DNA from: an actinobacterium LLX17
GTDB lineage: Bacteria; Actinomycetota; Actinomycetes; Propionibacteriales; Nocardioidaceae
NCBI GenBank assembly: GCA_000471045.1
Contig: KI301992.1
Location: forward strand, 1,806,060 to 1,870,059
DNA: 64,000 nt
Direction of reading: 5' to 3'
Below the pieces are notes generated by a model. It saw only the letters and a program-made list of their open reading frames with translations, ran no database searches and was not told the origin of the DNA. The translations under genes and the position numbers were made by a program. Below are positions 41,457 to 50,822 of this stretch, piece by piece. How positions within the stretch are numbered: the stretch's first letter is position 1; each line of letters starts with the position of its first letter.

Positions 41457-42929
41457 CTACTCGGACCGGTTCGCCAGCAGCAGACCGATCACCGCGGCGC
41501 AGAGTCCGCCCGCGAGCAGGAGCCACCGCCGCGTGCCCCGGACATCCTGGGCAGGAGGACCGAGGGTCCCGGCCACCATCACCGGCCGCGCGGCGCGGTG
41601 CGTCGCGGTCGTCGGCACGCCCGCCATCTCGAATCGCGGCATCCGCAACGCGATGATGCCGGCCAGCGTGGCCGCGGCCCCGACCAGCAACAGCCACAGG
41701 GAGGTGCCGCCGGTGTCCGGCAGGCTCCTCTGCTCGACTCCCATCGAGACCGGGACGAAGGAGACCGGGGTCGCCATGCCGACCGAGACCACGCGTGCGC
41801 CCGTGAGCTCGACATCCGGTCCGGGGCCAGCACCGGGACCAGGACCAGGACCAGGACCAGGACCAGGACCGGGACCGGGACCGGGACCGGGGCCGGGGCC
41901 GGGGCCGGGTGCGGGCTCGATGTCGCAGCTGGCCTGGTCCGTGATCGGCTCGGTCGCCGGGTCACGGTCGGCGGGCCAGTTCTTGCCCGGGTAGGCGCCA
42001 CCGTCGTACGTGAACGGCGGGATGACGTCGCCCGCGTGACCGTCGTGGCCGGCATCCTTGATGATGGCGTTGATCGAAACGGTGTTGATCGTGAAGCCGT
42101 TCATACCGTTGTTGGCGTGGCAGATCGTGATCTTCTCGACGTCGTTCGGGCCCGGCTCCACAACAGGAGCAACGCACCCTGCGGCGTGGATCGCCTGACC
42201 AGCGGCGTCCCAGTTCTTGCCCGCATATCCCTCGAACGGCGGGATGATGTCGCCGGCGTGCCCATTGTGGCCCTGACCGTTGAGGATCGAGTTCACCGAC
42301 ACGGTCTCCTCGGCGTAGCCGTTCACGCCGTTGTTGGCGTGGCAGATCGGGATCCGCGCGACGTCGTTCGGGTCGGGGTCGGGACCGGCGTCCGGCGCGA
42401 CGCACGCTGCGCCGTGGATCGCCTGTCCGGCGGCGTCCCAGTTCTTGCCCGCGTAACCCTCGAACGGCGGGATGATGTCAGCGGCGTGCCCGTTGTGGCC
42501 CTGACCGTTGGTGATCGAGTTCGAGCTGACGGTCTCCTGGACGTAGGCGCCACCCTCGGCGTGACACAGGGTGACCGAGACGGCTGCGGCCTGCACCGGC
42601 AGCTCGCCGTCAGGACCCTGGGGGCCCTGGGGGCCCTGCGGACCCTGGGGACCCTGGGGACCCTGCGGACCCTGCGGACCCTGCGGACCCTGCGGACCCT
42701 GCGGACCCTGCGGACCCTGCGGACCCTGCGCCGCGGGCGCGGCCTGCGGAGCCACCTTGGCCTGGGGCGGTGGCGAAGGTGGATCGGCCGGCGGCGCGAC
42801 CTCCTGCGTGGTGGTCTCCACAGGGGCGGCGGGGTCGGCCGGGATGTCGGCCTCGTCGGCCGTGGCTGGTGCTGCGAAGAATGCACTGCTGGCCAGGAGG
42901 GCCAGCACGAGGAGAAGTCTCTTGATCAT
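41457..42929 (-). CDS. Collagen-like LPXTG surface protein with three CHAN/GHxGHA repeats
   Basis: 490 residues. Signal peptide 1-25 ('[17 protein letters not shown]...ATA'). Then a Pro-rich segment, about 13 Gly-Pro-X triplets (collagen-like), three 65-75-residue repeats ('CHANN' start; '[18 protein letters not shown]'; 'GKNW'; closing Cys), a Gly-Pro stalk, LPDTGG with a membrane helix, and unusually a second membrane helix near the end. The conserved Cys/His/Asp of the repeats look able to bind metal (inference). The short start (ATG 42929) puts the signal peptide first. A -10-like TAGGTT about 205 bp upstream would leave a long 5' leader. Confidence 0.85.
   Translation of the reverse strand: MIKRLLLVLALLASSAFFAAPATADEADIPADPAAPVETTTQEVAPPADPPSPPPQAKVAPQAAPAAQGPQGPQGPQGPQGPQGPQGPQGPQGPQGPQGPQGPQGPDGELPVQAAAVSVTLCHAEGGAYVQETVSSNSITNGQGHNGHAADIIPPFEGYAGKNWDAAGQAIHGAACVAPDAGPDPDPNDVARIPICHANNGVNGYAEETVSVNSILNGQGHNGHAGDIIPPFEGYAGKNWDAAGQAIHAAGCVAPVVEPGPNDVEKITICHANNGMNGFTINTVSINAIIKDAGHDGHAGDVIPPFTYDGGAYPGKNWPADRDPATEPITDQASCDIEPAPGPGPGPGPGPGPGPGPGPGPGPGPGAGPGPDVELTGARVVSVGMATPVSFVPVSMGVEQRSLPDTGGTSLWLLLVGAAATLAGIIALRMPRFEMAGVPTTATHRAARPVMVAGTLGPPAQDVRGTRRWLLLAGGLCAAVIGLLLANRSE
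41821..41911 (-). repeat. Gly-Pro hexanucleotide repeat
   Basis: Run of 6-nt units (GGTCCT/GGTCCC-type on the minus strand) coding the Gly-Pro stalk of the collagen-like protein. Prone to length change by slippage. Confidence 0.85.
42186..42538 (-). repeat. Near-identical 125-bp repeat pair
   Basis: Copies 42186-42310 and 42414-42538 encode the first two GHNGHA repeats and differ at few bases, suggesting recent duplication or gene conversion. The third repeat (about 41950-42150) is more diverged. Confidence 0.8.
42612..42729 (-). repeat. Collagen-like Gly-Pro-X 9-nt tandem repeat
   Basis: About 13 nine-base units, mainly GGT/GGTCCGCAG-type, coding (Gly-Pro-Gln)n ending Gly-Pro-Asp. The units at 42658-42729 are identical to each other. 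Confidence 0.85.
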
Positions 42930-43305
42930 GGGAAGCATCCGTTCGGGAGGGAGGGAGCGGAGAGTGCGCGGACTCAGCGCGCGAGCGCTGGTCGTGACGG
43001 CGAAGAGCGACGGAGCACCATCGGCGGGGGTCGCGCGGCCGGGCACGACCCAGCGAAGCTCGTGCCACGAGTGCGTCCGTGGCTGGACGGGGACCGGAAC
43101 GGCACGACGAACTCCTGGGTCCCTCCCACCTCGAAACCTAGGCCCGCCGCGCGACGCACCGCATGAGCTGAACGGATCCGTTCCGGGGGCTCGTCCGAAC
43201 TACCCCCGGGAGACCTGGCGGCACAGGGGCCGCACCCGTTCGAGCGCTCGGCGCATCGCCTCGGCATACTGAACCTGACCTGTCGTCTGCAGGAAAGTGA
43301 CCAGC
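42930..43305. other. 376-bp divergent intergenic region
   Basis: No gene seen. It holds a minus-strand -10-like TAGGTT (43135-43140); a 7-bp stem (43042-43048 with 43060-43066, 11-base loop) in the presumed leader of the collagen-like gene; and a perfect 14-bp palindrome GAACGGATCCGTTC (43170-43183), a good operator candidate for either side. A weak CATACT (43265-43270) precedes the lyase gene. Confidence 0.5.
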
Positions 43306-44355
43306 GTGCGCAACCCCCGAGCGTTCACCCGCCCCCTCGCCGTCGGTGCCCCGGCGCCCCTCGCCGAGGTCCCGTTCCGGCCCAGTCGGATGATCCACTT
43401 CTTCGACCCGAGCAACCCCAAGATGGCCGAGAAGGCCCCGTCCATCGCTTCGAAGGTCGACATCCTCCTCGGCAACCTCGAGGACGCCGTGAAGACGGAG
43501 AACAAGGAGGCGGCCCGCCTCGGCCTCGTCGACATCGCGAAGGCCAATGACTTCGGCGACACCCAGCTCTGGGTCCGCGTCAACAGCCTCGACTCCCCCT
43601 GGGTCCTCGACGACCTCACGACGCTGGTCACCGAGATCGGCGACAAGCTCGACGTCATCATGGTGCCCAAGGTCGAGGGCGCCCAGGACATCCACTACGT
43701 CGACCGTCTGCTCGCGCAGCTCGAGGCCAAGGGCAACGTGCAGAAGCCGCTGCTGGTGCACGCGATCCTCGAGACCGCGCTCGGCGTCACCAACGTCGAG
43801 GAGATCGCCGCGGCCAGCCCGCGGATGCAGGGCATCAGCCTCGGCCCGGCCGACCTCGCCGCGAGCCGCCGCATGAAGACCACCCGCGTCGGCGGCGGCC
43901 ACCCCGGCTACCTCGTGCGCCAGGACCCCACCGGCGAGGACCTGACCCAGGGCCGCACGACCTACCAGCAGGACCTGTGGCACTACACGATCGCCCGCAT
44001 GGTCGACGCCTGCGCCGCGAACGACATCCTCCCGTTCTACGGACCGTTCGGTGACATCAAGGACGTCGTGGCGTGCGAGGACCAGTTCCGCAACGCCTTC
44101 CTGCTCGGCTGCGTCGGCGCCTGGAGCCTGCACCCCGTGCAGATCGACATCGCCAAGAAGGTGTTCTCCCCCAGCAAGGAGGACGTCGAGCACGCCAAGA
44201 CCGTCGTCGAGGCCATGGGCGACGGCTCCGGCGCGGTCATGATCAACGGCAAGATGGAGGACGACGCGTCCTGCAAGCAGTGCCTCGTGATGCTCGACCT
44301 CGCCCGTGAGCTGGCCGACCGCGACCCCGAGCTGAAGGAGCTGTACGACCTGTGA
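43306..44355 (+). CDS. HpcH/HpaI-family CoA-ester lyase, malyl-CoA/methylmalyl-CoA lyase-like
   Basis: 349 residues. TIM-barrel lyase: '[22 protein letters not shown]', '[12 protein letters not shown]', 'VIMVPKVEG', '[13 protein letters not shown]' (Mg-binding Glu), and '[10 protein letters not shown]'. The 'LEDAV' and length near 350 match Mcl1-type malyl-CoA/beta-methylmalyl-CoA lyases of the ethylmalonyl-CoA pathway, though other C4/C5 CoA esters are possible. GTG at 43306 is preferred to 43297 because the aggaaag site then has proper spacing. A GTGA overlap couples it to the next gene. Confidence 0.85.
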   Translation: MRNPRAFTRPLAVGAPAPLAEVPFRPSRMIHFFDPSNPKMAEKAPSIASKVDILLGNLEDAVKTENKEAARLGLVDIAKANDFGDTQLWVRVNSLDSPWVLDDLTTLVTEIGDKLDVIMVPKVEGAQDIHYVDRLLAQLEAKGNVQKPLLVHAILETALGVTNVEEIAAASPRMQGISLGPADLAASRRMKTTRVGGGHPGYLVRQDPTGEDLTQGRTTYQQDLWHYTIARMVDACAANDILPFYGPFGDIKDVVACEDQFRNAFLLGCVGAWSLHPVQIDIAKKVFSPSKEDVEHAKTVVEAMGDGSGAVMINGKMEDDASCKQCLVMLDLARELADRDPELKELYDL

Positions 44356-45257
44356 GCACCTCCCCCGTGAGCCCCTCCCCCGTGCGCACCGAGCTGCGCC
44401 CTCGCCGTTCTGTCCTCTACATGCCGGGCGCCAACGAGCGCGCGCTGGAGAAGGCCAAGTCCATCGACGCCGACGCGCTGATCCTCGACCTCGAGGACTC
44501 CGTGTCCCCCGACAGCAAGGAGGCCGGCCGCGCCAACGTGGTCGCCGCCGTGCGGTCCGGCGAGTACGGGCACCGCGAGCTGGCGATCCGCGTCAACTCG
44601 ATCGGCACCCAGTGGCACGACGACGACGTGCAGGCCGCCAACGAGGCAGGACCCGACGCGATCCTCGTGCCGAAGGTCGAGTCGGCCGAGCAGGTCCAGT
44701 CGCTCGTCGCGGCCATGGAGGCCGCCGGTGCGCCCGAGCACACACAGCTCTGGGCCATGATCGAGACGCCTCGGGCGCTGCTGCACGCCGAGGAGATCGC
44801 GGCCGCGCACGAGCGACTCACCGTCATCGTCATGGGCACCAACGACATCGTCAACGAGACCTACGGGCTCCACGTGCCGGGCCGCAACCCCCTCGTGCTC
44901 ACGTCGCTCGCGTGGACGTTGCTCGCGGTGCGCGCCGCCGGCAAGGTCATCATCGACGGCGTCTACAACGACGTGAAGGACGCCGAGGGCTTCGCGGCCG
45001 AGGCCCGCCAGGGCCGCGAGATGGGCTTCGACGGCAAGACGCTGATCCACCCCTCGCAGGTCGAGCCCGCCAACGACGCGTTCGGGCCTTCGGAGGCCGA
45101 CGTCGAGCGCGCCGAGGGCATGATCGCCGCCTTCGAGGAGGCCGCCAGCGAGAAGAAGGGCGTCGCCACCTTCAACGGCAAGATGATCGAGGAGCTGCAC
45201 GTCCGCGATGCGAAGCGCATCCTCGCCTTCGCCGAGGCGTTGGCCAGCCGGGCCTGA
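44352..45257 (+). CDS. CitE-like CoA-ester lyase / thioesterase
   Basis: 301 residues. '[23 protein letters not shown]', '[15 protein letters not shown]', 'AIRVNS', '[12 protein letters not shown]', '[14 protein letters not shown]', '[16 protein letters not shown]': the CitE-like family. Paralogous to the preceding gene and coupled to it by a 4-base overlap, so the pair likely handles one intermediate, e.g. cleavage and hydrolysis of a malyl-type CoA ester (inference; Mcl2-like thioesterases are such partners). Confidence 0.88.
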   Translation: MSTSPVSPSPVRTELRPRRSVLYMPGANERALEKAKSIDADALILDLEDSVSPDSKEAGRANVVAAVRSGEYGHRELAIRVNSIGTQWHDDDVQAANEAGPDAILVPKVESAEQVQSLVAAMEAAGAPEHTQLWAMIETPRALLHAEEIAAAHERLTVIVMGTNDIVNETYGLHVPGRNPLVLTSLAWTLLAVRAAGKVIIDGVYNDVKDAEGFAAEARQGREMGFDGKTLIHPSQVEPANDAFGPSEADVERAEGMIAAFEEAASEKKGVATFNGKMIEELHVRDAKRILAFAEALASRA

Positions 45258-45262
45258 GGGGG

Positions 45263-45913
45263 CTACTCCGAGCCGTCACGCGGCGGGCGGGACCGCCGCC
45301 CGCCCAGCAGGGACGCGCCGGCCAGCACGGCCAGGCCACCCAGCACGAGCACCCACAGGGCAGCACCGCCGGTGGACGGCAGGAACCCGTCCCGCTCGGC
45401 GTCGCTCGAGTTCGACGGAGTTGGCCGGAGGACCGCACCGCTCTCGATCAGGGTGGTCACCAGCGGGCTGATGACGACCTCGCTGCCGCCGCCGATGGAG
45501 CTCGGCTCCAGACCCGCGACGGAGGACGGTACGACGGCTGGCGGCGCTGCGGCGGCCGCAGCGGCGGCGGGCGGAGCCACGATGGACGGAACGGGCGGCA
45601 CCGCGGCCGGCGGTGTCACAGCCGGCGGTGTCACAGCCGGGGGTGTCACAGCCGGCGGTGTCACAGCCGGCGGTGGAGAGATCGCAGGCGGGGGCCCCGA
45701 CGGCGGGCCGCCGGCCCGCGGGACGGCGACCGGCGGAGTGGCAGGCATCTTCGGGACCTTCGTCTGGCCCGTCACCGACGGCGGGCCCATCGGCACTCCA
45801 GATCGGGCCTGCGGATCCGGTGCCGGCGGTACGCCCGGGGCAGCGAGAGCGGGCGATGCTGCAAAGGTGACGCCGATCAGCACCGTCATCACGAGGAGAA
45901 ACCTGGTGATCAT
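45263..45913 (-). CDS. Pro/Ala-rich LPXTG surface protein
   Basis: 216 residues. Signal peptide 'MITRFLLVMTVLIGVTFAASPALA', then a Pro/Ala-rich extended stalk with five 'TPPAV' units, then 'LPSTGG', a membrane helix and a basic tail 'GGRRSRPP': a compact sortase substrate with almost no folded domain. The leader 'GAACGGA' about 15 bases upstream of the ATG is also present before the collagen-like LPXTG gene; -10-like TACGAT lies about 60 bp upstream. No sortase gene in the window. Confidence 0.8.
   Translation of the reverse strand: MITRFLLVMTVLIGVTFAASPALAAPGVPPAPDPQARSGVPMGPPSVTGQTKVPKMPATPPVAVPRAGGPPSGPPPAISPPPAVTPPAVTPPAVTPPAVTPPAAVPPVPSIVAPPAAAAAAAAPPAVVPSSVAGLEPSSIGGGSEVVISPLVTTLIESGAVLRPTPSNSSDAERDGFLPSTGGAALWVLVLGGLAVLAGASLLGGRRSRPPRDGSE
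45606..45675 (-). repeat. 15-nt tandem repeat encoding TPPAV
   Basis: About 4.5 copies of the unit GGCGGTGTCACAGCC (plus-strand reading), one copy with a single change. Codes the Thr-Pro-Pro-Ala-Val repeats of the LPXTG protein. Confidence 0.85.
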
Positions 45914-46040
45914 GGACGGGTTCCGTTCGGCAGTGGACGGCGGGACGGCGCGGGGAACGCCCGACTGGAATCGTAGGCGCGTCCGCCCACATGTGCATGC
46001 ACCGCGACGCGCTGTGGGCCATCTGTAACGGTCCCGAGCC

Positions 46041-46460
46041 CTACGGGACGAGCTTGGGGAGTCCCCGCGCGATGGCGCGCGTGAGGACGGCCGCCACGAC
46101 TTTGTCGAGCCCGGGCACTGCGGCGTCGAACGTGATCGTGTAGTCGAGCCGCGTGCCACCGTTCGGCGTGGGCGAGAGCCGCTGCACACCGTGGTGGTTG
46201 CGCAGCGGGCTGCCGCGCGTGATGCGGTACTCGATGAGCGTCGGCTCCTCAGCCACCGTCGTGGTCTCCTCGAAGGCCGGCAGCGGGCCGATCTTGAGGC
46301 GGCGCACCGAGCCGACGCCGTTGCGCGACGTGTCGCCATCGCGCATCCGGGTGATGTTCGCGCCGAACACCGGGCCGAGGTTCTCGTGCTCCGCCAGCGC
46401 CGCGAACACGGTGGACGGGTCGGAGCGGTAGGTCTGGGTCACGTGCACGCGGGACGACAT
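46041..46460 (-). CDS. SRPBCC (START-like) domain protein
   Basis: 139 residues. 'VHVTQTYRSDPSTVFAALAEHENLGPVFG' at the start and 'LDYTITFDAAVPGLDKVVAAVLTRAIARGL' at the end are the polyketide-cyclase/START-like fold, which encloses hydrophobic ligands. No specific function can be assigned. ATG at 46460; TAAGGT 7 bases upstream (leaderless). Confidence 0.85.
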   Translation of the reverse strand: MSSRVHVTQTYRSDPSTVFAALAEHENLGPVFGANITRMRDGDTSRNGVGSVRRLKIGPLPAFEETTTVAEEPTLIEYRITRGSPLRNHHGVQRLSPTPNGGTRLDYTITFDAAVPGLDKVVAAVLTRAIARGLPKLVP

Positions 46461-46470
46461 GGCCGTCACC

Positions 46471-47577
46471 TTAACGGGCGAGCCGAGCCGCCGCCGCCGA
46501 GATCCGCTCATCGGTGGCGGTGAAGGCCACGCGGACGTGCCGGGCACCGGCCGGTCCGTAGAACTCCCCCGGCGCGGCCAGGATGCCTCGCTCGGCGAGC
46601 CAGGCGATCGTCTCGCGGCACGGCTCCCCGCGGGTGGCCCACAGGTACAGCGCGCCCTCGGAGTGCTCGATCGTGAAGCCGGCCGCCTCCAGGCCCCCGC
46701 GCAGGACCGTGCGCCGTGCGGCGTAGGCCTGCCGCTGGACGGCTGCGTGCTCGTCGTCGGCGAACGCCGCGGCCATGGCCTGCTGCACGGGCGTGGGCAC
46801 CATGAAGCCGAGGTGCTTGCGCACGGCCAGCAGCTCGGCCACCACGGCCGGATCACCGGCGACGAAGGCCGCGCGGTACCCGGCGAGGTTGGAGCGCTTC
46901 GACGTCGAGTGCACGGCCAGCAGACCGGTGAAGTCGCCGTCGCAGACGTCGGGGTGCAGCACCGAGACGGCGGGGGTCTCCCACGCGTGCTCGAGGTAGC
47001 ACTCGTCGGAGACCACCAGCACGTCGCGTTCACGGGCCCAGGTGACGACCTTGCGCAGGTGGTCGACACCCAGGACGCGACCCGTGGGGTTGGCCGGCGA
47101 GTTCAGGTAGACGAGCGCCGGGCGGCGGGGTCCGACGGCGATCGTGGAGTCGGCGGCCAGCACCTCGCACCCGGCGTAGCGGGCACCCACCTCGTAGGTC
47201 GGGTAGGCGAGCTCGGGGTAAACCACGAGATCGCCGGCCCCGAGCCCCAGCTGCATCGGCAGGTTGGCGATCAGCTCCTTCGAGCCGATCGTCATCAGCA
47301 CGTGCTCGGGCGTGAGCCCCTCGACCCCGGCCGTGCGGGCGAGCCAGTCGGCCGCAGAAGCCCGCACCGCCTCAGGACCCAGCACCGTCGGGTAGCCATG
47401 GGCGTCGGCCGCAGCCGTCAGGGCCTCGACGACCACCGCGGGCACCGGGTCGACAGGGGTACCGATCGAGAGGTCGACGATGCCGTCAGGATGCTCGGCG
47501 GCGCGGCGCTTGGCCGCGGCGAGCGTGTCCCAGGGGAACTCCGGGAACCGGTCGGAGACCCGTCCCACCGCCGTCAC
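46471..47577 (-). CDS. dapC: Succinyldiaminopimelate transaminase
   Basis: 368 residues. Class I PLP aminotransferase: 'DLSIGTPVDPVP', 'PTVLGPEAVRASAADWLART', 'LNSPANPTGRV', 'VSDECYLEHAW' and the PLP-Lys in 'STSKRSNLAGYR'. Makes N-succinyl-LL-diaminopimelate for lysine and peptidoglycan. Directly after ferredoxin with a GTGA overlap, the conserved actinobacterial fdx-dapC pair. Confidence 0.92.
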   Translation of the reverse strand: MTAVGRVSDRFPEFPWDTLAAAKRRAAEHPDGIVDLSIGTPVDPVPAVVVEALTAAADAHGYPTVLGPEAVRASAADWLARTAGVEGLTPEHVLMTIGSKELIANLPMQLGLGAGDLVVYPELAYPTYEVGARYAGCEVLAADSTIAVGPRRPALVYLNSPANPTGRVLGVDHLRKVVTWARERDVLVVSDECYLEHAWETPAVSVLHPDVCDGDFTGLLAVHSTSKRSNLAGYRAAFVAGDPAVVAELLAVRKHLGFMVPTPVQQAMAAAFADDEHAAVQRQAYAARRTVLRGGLEAAGFTIEHSEGALYLWATRGEPCRETIAWLAERGILAAPGEFYGPAGARHVRVAFTATDERISAAAARLAR

Positions 47578-47897
47578 TCCTGGTTCTGCGGAGGCAGCTT
47601 GGCGATGATCGGGTGGTCGAGGTCGATCACACCGAGCTTCGCGGCGCCGCCGGGCGAGCCCAGCTCGTCGAAGAAGTGGACGTTGGCGTCGTAGTACTCG
47701 GCCCACTCCTGCGGCGTGTCGTCCTCGTAGAAGATGGCCTCGGGCGGGCACACCGGCTCGCAGGCGCCACAGTCGACGCACTCGTCGGGGTGGATGTAGA
47801 GCATGCGCTTGCCCTCGTAGATGCAGTCGACGGGACACTCGTCGACGCACGCGCGGTCCTTGACGTCCACGCACGGCTGGGCAATCACATACGTCAC
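47574..47897 (-). CDS. fdxA: 7Fe ferredoxin (3Fe-4S/4Fe-4S)
   Basis: 107 residues. Cysteines at 9, 17, 21, 25 and 40, 43, 46, 50 in 'CVDECPVDC' and 'CVDCGACEPVCPPEAIF' fit the Azotobacter-type seven-iron ferredoxin. Low-potential electron carrier; possible partners are cytochromes P450 and reductases. GTG at 47897 with aaggaga upstream. Confidence 0.95.
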   Translation of the reverse strand: MTYVIAQPCVDVKDRACVDECPVDCIYEGKRMLYIHPDECVDCGACEPVCPPEAIFYEDDTPQEWAEYYDANVHFFDELGSPGGAAKLGVIDLDHPIIAKLPPQNQE

Positions 47898-47968
47898 TTG
47901 ATCTCTCCTTCGAGTCCGTCGTCCAGTATCGCGGTCCTGGGCCAGGACCACCACGTTAGGTTCGCCTC

Positions 47969-48946
47969 ATGGACACCCGCCCCACCCGTCTGCCGGGATC
48001 GGACCTCGTGGGGCGTCGGATCAGCGTCCGACACCTCGACCCTACGGGTTCGGCGACCGATGTCGTGGGCCGCGTGCTCAGCGTGGACAACGGCCTGCGG
48101 ATGGAGCGCCGTGACGGCAGCCTCGCGACCGTCGATCCCGCCACCATCGTCGTGTGGCGCCTGGTGCCGGACCGCCCCGTGCGCTCGCGGCGTCCCACGG
48201 CCGCCCCGGTCGACCAGCTGGCCCGCATCATGGCGCGGGGGTGGCCGGCGATCGAGGTTCTGCCGGTGGCGGGCTGGGACCTCCGGGCGTCGGGCGGCTT
48301 CACCAAGCGCGCGAACTCGGCGGCGGCCCTGGCCGAGCCGGAGGGCAGCGTCGAGGCCGCGCTCGACGCGGTCGCCGGCTTCTACGAGCAGCGCGAGCTG
48401 CGGCCGCTCGTCCAGGTCGAGTCCGACACGGCGCTCGAACGTCGCATCGTGGAGGCGGGCTGGCGGGTCGTCGACGGCGGTGACGCACTGGTGCTCGTGG
48501 CGCAGCTGGACCGACGGTGGCCGGCCGACCCGGAGGTCGAGCTCGCGTCACACGCGGACGACGCCTGGATCGCCGACTACCGCTCCACGCCCGACCCGGA
48601 GGTCGCACGCCGCGTCCTCGAGGCACCCTCGACCGTCGCGTTCTCCCGCCTCGGTCCCGCCGTGGCGCGCACCGTCGTCACCGGCGAGTGGGCGGGGCTC
48701 AGCGCGCTCGCCGTGCCGGAGGCCCAGCGCCGCACGGGCCTGGGGCGCCGGCTCGTCGCCGCGGGGCTCGGCTGGGCGGTCGAGCAGGGTGCCGACAAGG
48801 CCTACCTGCAGGTCGAGGCCGACAACGAGCCCGCGCTAGCGCTCTACCGCCAGTTCGGCTTCGTCGAGCACCACGGCTACCGCTACCTCGCGCCGAGCGA
48901 CCTCACCCGGCCGGCGGAGGCGGGGGCGGGGGCGGGCCGCAGCTGA
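47969..48946 (+). CDS. GNAT-family N-acetyltransferase with N-terminal barrel
   Basis: 325 residues. An N-terminal SH3-like region (about 10-65: 'VGRRISVRHL', 'VGRVLSVDNG', 'ATIVVWRLVP') is followed by a two-part GNAT: 'LSALAVPEAQRRTGLGRRL' (acetyl-CoA loop), 'KAYLQVEADNEPALALYRQFGF'. Substrate unknown. ATG at 47969; TAGGTT 6 bases upstream (leaderless). Its 3' end overlaps the VanW gene by 44 bases on opposite strands. Confidence 0.88.
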   Translation: MDTRPTRLPGSDLVGRRISVRHLDPTGSATDVVGRVLSVDNGLRMERRDGSLATVDPATIVVWRLVPDRPVRSRRPTAAPVDQLARIMARGWPAIEVLPVAGWDLRASGGFTKRANSAAALAEPEGSVEAALDAVAGFYEQRELRPLVQVESDTALERRIVEAGWRVVDGGDALVLVAQLDRRWPADPEVELASHADDAWIADYRSTPDPEVARRVLEAPSTVAFSRLGPAVARTVVTGEWAGLSALAVPEAQRRTGLGRRLVAAGLGWAVEQGADKAYLQVEADNEPALALYRQFGFVEHHGYRYLAPSDLTRPAEAGAGAGRS

Positions 48947-50822
48947 CGGCATCGGCTGCCTGGTACACGGCCGTGTCGGTCTCGGTCTTGACGGTCTGAC
49001 CGTTCTGCTTGAAGACCCGGTAGATGTCGATGTCGAAGCCCTGGATCGCCCCTTGCGGCACGCAGGCCGCCGACGTGTCGTACCGCTGGCCCGGGGTGCG
49101 GAAGTTCCGGCGCGGCGACGCCCCGGCCTCGATGTCGTAGACCTTGGTGCTCCACATCTGCACGGTGGTCGACCCGTTGGCGCCCGGGCGGCTCGGGTTC
49201 ACGAACGACTTGATCAGCACGCCGTGGGGCGTGTCGTTGGTGAACCGCAGGTCGAGCGAGCCGAAGTACACCGTGGCCTCGCGCCCCACGGGATACCGGT
49301 CGATGTAGAACGCGTGCGGGTGGTGCTCGTCGTCCCGCAGGCCGGCGAAGAACGCCGCGTTGTAGAGCGTCGTGACGACCTGCGAGACACCCCCTCCGAG
49401 CTCCTCGCGGAACACGCCGCCGTTGATGACGATGCCGCTGGTGAACCCGTTGGCCCGGGTGCGCTCCCCCACGGTGTCGTTGAAGCTGAAGGACTCACCC
49501 GGTTCCAGCAGCACACCGTCGATGAGGGCGGCGGCCCGCGTCTGGTTGATGTTGCGGTACTCGGCGTACGGGAACGTCGTGGTGAACTCGCTGACCTTCT
49601 CGGTGACCTTCAGCGCCTCGGCGTCAGCCGTGGTGAACTCGGGCTCGACGGCGGTCGCCTCGACGGCCACCACGCGCTCCGGGCCCTGCAGCGTCAGCGC
49701 TGGCAGCAGCTTGGTGGCCATCTCCTCGGGCTGCAGCCCCACGCCGGGCTTGCCCGGCGTGATGACGGGCGCTCCGCCGACGATGTCGATCGTGGCGTCG
49801 ACCGCCTGCTCGCCGATCCCCGTGGTGGAGTCGGTGAGCGGACCGGCCAGCACCTCAGGATCGAGGTACGGCGCCATCTGTCCGTCCTCGACCCGCACCT
49901 GCAGGGCCGGAGCGTACGCCGCGACCGGCAGCTCGACCTGCTGCTCACCCACCTGCAGCAGGACCGGTGCGCTGACCGCCGGGACGGCGATCTCGGTCAT
50001 GGCCTGCTCCAGGCCCTCGGCGTCGACTGCGGGCTCGACGACCTCGGTCGGCACCTCGGCCGACTCCTCGTCGACCAGGTAGACCTCGCGAACCGCCTCG
50101 AGCAGCCCGGCCTGGGTCACGAGCCGGCCGGCGACGGGCTGGCGGGGCTCGGGCTGGGCGTTCGGAAAGGTGATGAGTGCTTCGGTGACCTCGATGTTGA
50201 CGGCCTCGCCGACGCTCTGGACGGCCGTCTCGAAGAGCTCGGTGTCGACCGCGGTCTCCGGTCGCAGGTCGTCGCTGCCGAAGACGAGACGACCGATGTC
50301 GCGCGGATCCCAGCTGCGCTGGCCGCCGGCCGCGTCCACGGAGGCCTCGGCGTCCAACGACAAGCCGATGTCGTCCGGCAGGTACTCGAAGACGAGCTCC
50401 TCGTGGGTCAACGTGATGGGGTCGGCCTGGCGATCACCCAGCTCGCGCTCGAGCGTCTTCTGGGCGGCCGCGGGACTCTGGCCGCCGATCTGCACACCGC
50501 CGACCGTCGTGTCGGCCGGCATGCGCAGGCCGGTGGCGTACCAGCCGCCGACGTAGAGCAGCCCGAGCACCACGGCAACGCCCAACAGGATCCAGCGCAG
50601 GCGGTGGCTGCCGGAGTCGTCGTCCTGGACCGTCTGGACGTCCCGGTCATCGGGGTGGGTCGGGGACGCACCCGGCGGCGGGGGCGGGGTCTGGTCCCAG
50701 GGCGGGTCGTCGGCCACCGCGTTCGGCGGGATCGTCTCCTCGGTCACCGGATCGAGGTCGCCCGTGGGCGGCCCGTCGTCGTGAGGTGTGGCGTCAGGAC
50801 GTCCAGGGTCGTCCGTGCTCAT
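48903..50822 (-). CDS. VanW-family membrane protein
   Basis: 639 residues. Acidic/Pro-rich cytoplasmic N-terminus, one membrane helix (about 72-93), repeated peptidoglycan-binding-like segments (about 95-390: 'VGGVQIGGQSPAAA', 'VTPGKPG'-type) and a VanW domain ('RAAALIDGVLLEPGESFSFNDTVGERT', 'GGGVSQVVTTLYNAAFFAGL'). Probably a peptidoglycan/L,D-transpeptidase-like factor in the cell wall; function not proven. Last gene of the mshB operon, linked by an ATGA overlap to the flavin reductase. Confidence 0.9.
   Translation of the reverse strand: MSTDDPGRPDATPHDDGPPTGDLDPVTEETIPPNAVADDPPWDQTPPPPPGASPTHPDDRDVQTVQDDDSGSHRLRWILLGVAVVLGLLYVGGWYATGLRMPADTTVGGVQIGGQSPAAAQKTLERELGDRQADPITLTHEELVFEYLPDDIGLSLDAEASVDAAGGQRSWDPRDIGRLVFGSDDLRPETAVDTELFETAVQSVGEAVNIEVTEALITFPNAQPEPRQPVAGRLVTQAGLLEAVREVYLVDEESAEVPTEVVEPAVDAEGLEQAMTEIAVPAVSAPVLLQVGEQQVELPVAAYAPALQVRVEDGQMAPYLDPEVLAGPLTDSTTGIGEQAVDATIDIVGGAPVITPGKPGVGLQPEEMATKLLPALTLQGPERVVAVEATAVEPEFTTADAEALKVTEKVSEFTTTFPYAEYRNINQTRAAALIDGVLLEPGESFSFNDTVGERTRANGFTSGIVINGGVFREELGGGVSQVVTTLYNAAFFAGLRDDEHHPHAFYIDRYPVGREATVYFGSLDLRFTNDTPHGVLIKSFVNPSRPGANGSTTVQMWSTKVYDIEAGASPRRNFRTPGQRYDTSAACVPQGAIQGFDIDIYRVFKQNGQTVKTETDTAVYQAADAVSCGPPPPPPPPAG

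Noticed and set aside
42612..42729. Regular tandem repeats as a possible CRISPR array
   Set aside because: 9-nt units in frame coding Gly-Pro-X with no spacers.
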